Of a stretch of DNA of 64,000 bases, positions 57,268-64,000 are shown piece by piece; the stretch's first letter is position 1, and each line of letters starts with the position of its first letter. The notes below the pieces were generated by a model. It searched no databases, had not been told where the DNA came from, and worked only from the letters and a program-made list of their open reading frames with translations. The DNA comes from Mesodorylaimus sp. YZB2_4 (Eukaryota; Nematoda; Enoplea; Dorylaimida; Dorylaimidae): the NCBI GenBank assembly GCA_030248295.1, contig JASANH010001053.1, positions 272,042 through 336,041 of the forward strand, written 5' to 3'. A program made the translations under genes and the position numbers.

Positions 57268-58458
57268 GACACCGGATCAGGTCGGGTTCAACCCGACGGG
57301 TCGGGACCCGACCCGACCCGACCCGACCCGACCCGACCCGACCCGAAAGTCCCTGACCCGAAATTTCGGGTCGGGTTGACCCGAATTCGGTATAAGTAGT
57401 TGAAGTTCCGCGCGATAAAAACCATTCACAAATGCTCAGAAGGTGGTGGCGTTGGTGTAAAGCTGACTGTGAGAAAATATGAGATGGAGACATCTAACGC
57501 ACGCGAATCTTCATCTTTTGTTATTCCCTAGTCATCCTGGGTAAATGCAATAACGTTCCTTCATATTCTCCACAATGGTGGCCAAATAATTTTTTAAAAC
57601 CTCAGATCTAAAAGCGACGTGGGTCTGTCCACTGGAGACACGATTTAACCAATCCGAATAATAGGCGTGAATAATAGAGACAACTCTGTCATAACATTTG
57701 GAGTCTGGGACAGCTTATCCTTGGTTAAACAAAGAAATACCTAAATATTTCTGAGCCCCAGGCTAGAGTTGCATCTAGTCTTCGCAAAAGATATTGCTTA
57801 CAAAGTCATATTGTGCTGGACACTATCTCCTGTCAGAACCTCCACTACTGATGGAGGGATGTGAGGATACCTATCACTTTTGAACACAGCAAACTGTTCT
57901 GCAATGGGAACATGGATGGAGGTTAAGGGGGCTATTATTGGTACATATTTGGTGTTCGGGCACAGACTATATTGCTCTTCCAGCCAGGTATACCCAGGAA
58001 GTTATGTCATATTCAGGAATGAAATGTGATTGTAGATACCCCTCCGACCTGCTAAAAGTTATCAATTCCTTCTTATGTTAGAGTATGGCTAGTCCCACTC
58101 ATTCATCAGAATTAAAAAGAATGTTTATGAGAACTCTCACATATGGACCCTTCCCTTTGAAGAAATTATACAGAAAAATTGGTCATTCTCACAGCTTACA
58201 ATTTGTGTGACATTCTCGGAAGTTACGCAGAATGAGAACGTGGAATGAAAGACTTTGTGCATGCATGCATGAAGCATATCCTGCAAATCCTGGAGTCGAT
58301 CAACTATGAAAAGGTTTCTGTAGTTGCTAACAGTAGTAACTTGCAAAATTTCTGTATTTTTGACCCGTTTGACCCGATCTATCAAAAAAGTGACCCGACC
58401 TGATTTTGACCCTACCAGACCCGACCCGACCCGAAAGTACCTGACCCGATCCGGGGTC
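57268..58458. mobile_element. GGGTCGGGT-rich TIR element, copy 2
   Basis: The ends GACACCGGATCAGGTCGGGT and, inverted, GACCCCGGATCGGGTCAGGT are bordered by TA. The right 100 bases match the left end of copy 1 (9067) in reverse complement, including the AGTGACCCGACC and TTTGACCCGATC words. Internal sequence at about 57900-58260 matches 9274-9600 inverted. A run of eight tandem CCCGA pentamers lies at about 57306-57346. Confidence 0.8.
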
Positions 58459-58589
58459 TATCCGTCTATCTTTCAGCTTTGGTCCGCCTCAGTTGTAGAA
58501 CTATAGTCGTCTAAAGTGACCTCTCGAATTTTTAAATTCCCCCCAAAATTCGTAGTGTCAAGTGTAAAGCTGGTCCTAAAGACTATCTA

Positions 58590-60044
58590 TAGTCGGATTA
58601 ATCAGTCTAGAGGCACTACGATGCACGGCGCCAGTCCGGCGGGGAGGCCCATGGCCGCGCGAAACACAAAACTAGTAACGAGAGCGCGCCTGAAAACAGG
58701 TTTCTTGTATGCTAGGGGCGGGAGAGTTTTAGCAAAAGGACATGTATCTAAGGATTGTCACGCTCGGCAGGGGTGGATACTATTGACCTTTTACGGCGGG
58801 GGCGGGGCGTAAGGCGGAAAAAATTAAGGTTTGCATTGATCACTGGTAGCCTGAGTTGCACATCAGGGCTATCGAATTTCTCGATTGGTGCCAAAGCATC
58901 TTTTTGTGAAATTCAGGGCGAACATGTATTTTTCCCACATGAACTTTGGAGCATTGAACTGAGGAATCTGTTGCACTGCTGGCACAAGGTACTTATGATC
59001 CTGAGTGGCCTTCATTTCTTTCATTTGCAGCGGGATCAGCTTGCAATTGAGGAATAAATTTAATGTATCCTGCGTGATCCCATTCACATGGACGTTTTTG
59101 AGTGCGTTTTGACGCTGATCCGCCATCCACTCTATCATTCAAATCCTAATCTGTGTTTAACTAGACGTGGACTTCTGGTATGTTCATGTCTACATCCATA
59201 CTTGTGTCCATGTCAATATTAATACTGGCATCTGGCTCCGTAAGTAGCTCGTTGTCCTCATCAGTGTCGCCATGTTAGCTTTCGCGAACTAATAGTAATA
59301 AAATTATTGGTACTATAAATAGAGTTTTCGTGATTTTTGTATATCACGACTTATTCAATTCAGGTACCGTAGCGAAAGTTCGCAAAGGATAGTTCAGCCT
59401 GCTGTGTGGATGTGCAGTGAGAGGAAAGACAAATTCACTGAGGAAAACCGAGCTGGGTTCAAAAAAATTGGCTTTTCTGCGTTTATCAATGTGCAGATGT
59501 TCTTCTCGATGTCACGCGGCTATCTAGAAGGCCTCACTCAAAAAAGGTATCTTATATCTGATATCTCATGACTATCCATCACCCATGTCCATAACAGTAC
59601 TGACTCCATCACTCTGGACTATCCATCACCCAGTACGGTCTGCGTGCTCTCGAATTGCCAAATACATGCAGTACTTCAATGATTTTCGTGATACCATGAA
59701 TTAGAATACACAACTAGTCAAAGTTTTTATGTGGAAAGCTTGACTTATTCAGCAGATGCGCAGAGAAACCAAAATCACAGAATAATCAACTGCATGCTTA
59801 TTCTGGATCTTTAGAAATGTCTTCAGGCTTCCATCCAGAGACAATGCAGGTCATCGATATACCTTGCGCAAAACAATCACCACATACCAGGCGCTAAGCA
59901 TTCGAAAAAATGCCGCCCCTAGCATACAAGGAACCTGATTTCAGGCGCGCTCTCGTTACTAGTTTTGTGTTTCGCGCGGCCATGGGCCTCCCCGCCAGAC
60001 TGGCGCCGTGCATCGTAGTGCCTCTAGACTGATTAATCCGACTA
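58590..60044. mobile_element. Long-TIR DNA element with about 130-base inverted ends
   Basis: The left arm (58590 to about 58722) and right arm (about 59912-60044) are near-identical inverted repeats, from TAGTCGGATTAATCAG through GCGCGAAACACAAAACTAG to GTATGCTAGGGGCGG, with only a handful of differences. TA borders both sides (58588-58589, 60045-60046). The 1.2 kb interior has only short frames (for example minus 58869-59138) without transposase motifs, so it is probably non-autonomous. High arm identity suggests recent insertion. Confidence 0.88.
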
Positions 60045-60046
60045 TA

Positions 60047-62252
60047 TGAATAAGGAATCGTATCCTGAATTATTCAGCCGGATCCTTGCTCTCTAAACGA
60101 CAATGGTAAAAAGACAATATCTTGAGGCTCCAATGATATAAAAATAAGAAAAATAGCGGGGTAGGACAGGATTAAAACTATCACTTCCGAGGCGTGTTTT
60201 CAAAAATTTATTTTTCGCGCTGATAAATCGCCATCGACTACGCGTGCCAAATATGCTGTCTCGGAAATTTCTGCTTGGCCTCGCCTCGCGAAGAATGCCT
60301 CTACGACCCCTGCATGTTATAGCGGAGTCTTTTTGAAAACAGCTTTTCACATTCATTGTTACTCAATCAATATTAAAAAGCAAACTTGCTGCATTTACTT
60401 TGGCTGGAGTATATGAGTTCTTGTCCTTTCTGGTTTCGTTGAATAAACAAAAAGAACTGGGGCGGCGAATAGAAGCTTACCTCTAGCTGGGAATGCGGAA
60501 GGGCGTAGGCTGAAACTGACTAAGATCTTGTTGACAAATGATGAAGTTCAAGATTATGTCAGCAGCTTATAGTGTGTGTGGGTCGGGGAGGGAAAAGGCT
60601 GCCAGTACTAAATGTAACAGCGATTGTCGCGAGGAGATTATCCAAAAAAATTTCTTTAAAAATCTCGTCCATTCTAGGAAATAAACGTTTTTTATCTTTT
60701 TGCGAGTAAACATAAAAATCTCATTTCATTTAGCCTGACATTCTTTGGAAATCTTGAATGAAGATCTAGCTATTTAGTTTGTCCCAAAATTTGTGTCCAT
60801 GAACCAAGGATGTGCGCGGCGTGCGAAAGCCTTTAAGCACTAGAGCAAAACGAGTCCGCTGGTCGAATAGACTTTTTAGATTACGCTAAAAGCTTTGAGT
60901 TCGGAATTCTCGCATAGGCTTCTTATGGCAATGAGTCGAGGATCAAGCAGATCTGTGCGCGATCTCATGCATGATCACATGCATGTAGTAAATAGCCATG
61001 GCCTGAAGCAATTTGGCTCGCATGATAAAAATCAATATTTACAACTAAATTTATCGAGCATAAAAACAGGGGGAAAATTGCTGTAGAAAAAAGAAAATGA
61101 ATTTTCAAATTAACTTTGCCCCCGTTGATCTCAATATTAATTTGGATCGATAGAACAAACAGATCTGCTCACCAGTGTCAAACTGTCATAAGCACTCAAG
61201 CTACTGTAATCGCGGGGACTTAGTTTTTTACTGACGCTCAAAAGGTCTGTGTGGCCATCCATTTCGGCAGCAAAAATCTCAATTTTTTGATTCTCTGGCC
61301 GCATGTCAATCAGGTCTCAAAAACCCTCTCGAAAATTGCTGGCCATTTCAGGCATGCCTCCCTCTTTCCAACGCAGTTTTGTGATCTTATGCATTCTTGA
61401 GCTTGACAAAGTGCTTTATACTTCCGATCCATGTTGCCTACACTGTAGCCAGCCAGCAGTCATGATATGATGAGCGATGCCGTGAGGTGATCAGCTCTCA
61501 CGGCAACGTTCCTCTACGCGTCTCCACTACAAGCACCCACATAACAGCACCAGCATCGCAGGACATTACTGGGCAAGAAGGCAGAGTCCTTTTCGATTTA
61601 TGTTCGAGAACTAGCTTTCTCATTCTCAACTCGTTCGACGTCCGCTACTTGACAGTAGCGAGTGAGTCGCTCAGAGCCAAGTGCGCAAGGACAGCGACGA
61701 GCTGCTAAACCGGCGTCTTCAGTCGGAATAGAACTTTGGCCTCCCAGTCAGGGCTGCTGGCCCAAGCAATGCCTCCGACTGAGCCATCGCCTCCCAACTT
61801 CTCCCTTTCGCCATTCCAATCAGGAATAAAAGTTTTCAATGTAAGTGCGCAGTGCTGGGTAAAGATAAAAAGTGTTTGATGCTGATAAGGCGAAAAATTT
61901 TCTAAACGTTTCCGCCTCCATATTTCTGAGTTAAAACTACGCTCGTGTTGTTTTTCCGCCAAAAACATTTTAAATAATTTTCATTTACATGGCGATCAAA
62001 CGTCCAATTTTGATGTAGGAGCACCATGAAACTCTTGCCTGAATGTCCCTCAGCCCGTGAGTGCGCGATACCGTAGGCCATGACTCAACTGCGAACTGAA
62101 CTGACTGACTGAACTGGCCATGGCTACCTTATAGATCGAGCTATGATCCGTGACCTGAGCCCGGAATACTCGGAAGGGGAAGGAGAAAATGTGAAGGACT
62201 GTTTATCTCTGACTGAACAAGCCCAATTAATTTTCAGTCCACTTCTTTCCCA
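60047..62252. other. No gene; 3' end is the scramblase 5' flank
   Basis: No supported exons. A TTAATTTTCAG acceptor at 62227-62237 lies 15 bases before the scramblase ATG. An upstream non-coding exon or a trans-spliced leader is implied. Confidence 0.45.
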
Positions 62253-63157
62253 ATGGCCCAATATTCAACCTCCACTCCTCAAAATATTCAATTTTATCCG
62301 GACATCCAACCACCACAAAGCTTTAGCTATCCACAACCGCTCTTCGTTCCGCCAGCACCAGGAGATCGAGCCCCCATGTCAACCTTGATGCCCGGCCTGG
62401 AACCGCTGATAAACGTGCAACAGTTGATTGTGAAACAGAAAAAGGAAATGTTGGAAGTATTCACTGGGTGGGAAACAAATAATAAATACGAGATTTATTC
62501 CGAGTCTGGTCAACTAGTCTACTACGCTGTTGAGGACACTGCTTGCTGCGCACGGTGCTTTTTCAAAAAGAATCGTCCATTTTGCATTCGAATTTTTGAT
62601 ATGCAACAACGGCCTGTGATTTTTATGAAAGCCGAAGTGAACTGTTGCACTCAACAAGTCAGTGTGCAAGTGCCCGAAGGAAATGAAGCGGCAACCATTT
62701 ACAAGGAATTTGCTTTTATTGCACCATCTTTTTTCATTAACGATATCTCAGGCGCGCTCAATTTCAAAATCAAATCTCCCAAAAGAGCTTGTTGCGGTTC
62801 GTTCAGTGATGTCAAGTTCGATATTTTGGCCAGTGATCAGACAACAGTCGTTGGTGAGATCACGAAGAAATGGGGTGGATTCATCCGCGAGGCATTCACT
62901 GACGCCGACACATTTAGTAGGCATGAGGGACTTTTCTGTGTGACAGGGTACCCACACTTCATGCGCCTCAGCCTAGCGTGAGTACTCTGTCGCACAGACC
63001 ACATTGGTCAAAAATACTGCACGCTATCTTTTTAGGCATAAGCGTTCCCAGCGACATGGACGTCACGTGGAAAGCCATTCTGCTGGCGGCTGTGCTTCAC
63101 GTCGATTTCACGTTTTATGAGGAATCAGCTGGCGAACATCGGCAGCACCAGCGATGA
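62253..63157 (+). CDS. Phospholipid scramblase (PLSCR family)
   Basis: Two exons, 62253-62916 and 63036-63157, joined in phase 1 to 261 residues. PLSCR proteins are palmitoylated, calcium-binding single-pass membrane proteins linked to lipid scrambling and to nuclear roles. Visible: a Pro/Gln-rich N-terminus, PGLEPLINVQQLIVKQKKE, FTGWETNNKYEIYSESGQLV, the cysteine-rich CCARCFFKKNRPFCI, KWGGFIREAFTDADTF, and in exon 2 the calcium-motif and membrane segment (SDMDVTWKAILLAAVLHVDF) ending in FYEESAG. The exon 1 donor is TTTA|GTAGGC, weak but exact for phase (A plus GC gives Ser). Without splicing, the frame runs on to a stop near 62981 and lacks the family's C-terminus. Confidence 0.92.
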
Positions 63158-64000
63158 TATGGACTAATCTACCAGAAACAGAAGGTCAGACTGAAAAGCA
63201 GTCAAATCGATGGTATTCGTGTAATCACAGTATCTTCGAGTGCGTGTGCATACTGAATCATATTCCTGTCTTTTTGATAGCTGTGTAACATAAGTCCAAT
63301 TGATAATTCCCAGTGAGGATGAGGTGATGTCGACATAAAATCGATTAATCCGCTAGGCCCAGATCGTAGCCTGGCGTGTTGAGGCGTCTGCCTCTCACGC
63401 TGGGAGCGCAATTACAGGGGAAGGTTCGACTCCCGCCAAGGGTAAAAAATTATTATCAGTCTCTGTGTTCCTGGTCGAGTGCCCAGTATGTTGCTTGGCC
63501 ATGGATAAAGCGTGAAATCACAAAAGGGTTTCACATGACTGGTGACCTCAAAATCTTGATGAGGCGCATGTCACATTGACCTGTGTTTTCATTCTTGGCT
63601 ACTCTTCATGTTCTACCACCCAACCTACGCTGGGTATTTCGTTAATCAGCTATCTTCCTAGGCCGACCGTGGCCGCACCAGACATCCACTGCCATCACAG
63701 CATCAGCCATGGTCACCCTTTTCCGACGCTATCACGGCATTCCAGTCATTTGGCTCTGCTGTATTTGCATGGCTTGGTTTCCAAACAGCCCATATAGTTT
63801 GTCCTTTTTTCATCTAGTTTTCAAATACATCAAGATACGACAAAAAAATCTGGATTACATAAAGCAATAACCTAAGGCCTACTCTACGTTTTTATCTTCT
63901 TAAACCATCGAAGAAAAATTCCTTGCAGACATTACATCAGAAAAAAACTCTAATTTTCGAAGCTAAATCTAAATCTCTCTAGATACCATAAAAAAATTCA
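63158..64000. other. No gene; tRNA-like relic at about 63370-63433
   Basis: GGCGTGTTGAGGCGTCTGCC, CTCTCACGC and GAAGGTTCGACTCCC follow the order of a type II (Leu-like) tRNA, but the stems do not pair well. The remaining sequence is without genes. Confidence 0.4.

Overview
The window is animal nuclear DNA, most likely from a nematode. Every multi-exon gene uses GT...(T)TTTCAG or TTTTAG introns, many only 50-60 nt long. One gene is an intronless seven-helix receptor resembling the nematode Srsx chemoreceptors. Two genes (ELL and scramblase) have a strong 3' splice site just upstream of the ATG, as expected for spliced-leader addition or a 5'UTR intron. I could not assign genus or species. The gene content (Wnt, ELL, DNAJC2, bestrophin, AGMO, PPM1L, SLC22, scramblase) excludes prokaryotes and organelles.

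Layout. 1-4.1 kb: a membrane-anchored PP2C (PPM1L-like) gene with eroded catalytic residues. 4.1-11.2 kb: gene-poor, with two TA-flanked inverted-repeat elements and one possible minus-strand gene remnant. 11.2-27.6 kb: three tandem alkylglycerol monooxygenase (AGMO) genes on the plus strand. All three are intact, with nine exons each; exons 2-9 have identical lengths in all copies. The spacer between copies 2 and 3 is filled by a nested pair of non-LTR retrotransposons. 29.6-33.3 kb: a five-exon Wnt gene (minus), closest by eye to Wnt2. 34.6-36.1 kb: a decayed Tc1/mariner transposase and a small predicted myristoylated, cysteine-rich protein. 36.5-39.2 kb: a three-exon bestrophin (minus) with introns packed with GATA sites. 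41.4-44.7 kb: an unrecognised intronless gene and ELL. 45.7-48.2 kb: an SLC22 transporter (minus). 48.8-52.1 kb: DNAJC2/zuotin with 12 exons. 54.2-55.3 kb: the receptor. 55.5-60.0 kb: SINE-like and TIR elements. 62.3-63.2 kb: phospholipid scramblase.

How the parts relate. Apart from the AGMO array, the genes are unrelated neighbours. AGMO, bestrophin, scramblase and PPM1L-like proteins all act in membranes, but I see no evidence of co-regulation. The AGMO array is the most interesting locus. The catalytic core is identical at the DNA level over about 110 nt in all three copies, and the flanking parts of the same exon switch partner, which is the mark of gene conversion. The mobile-element load is high, and most elements (Tc1/mariner-like) are flanked by TA.

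Limits. All exon boundaries were read by hand from splice signals, reading phase and remembered family similarity. No alignment, search or transcript data were available. Gene-free stretches are listed so that absence is explicit.
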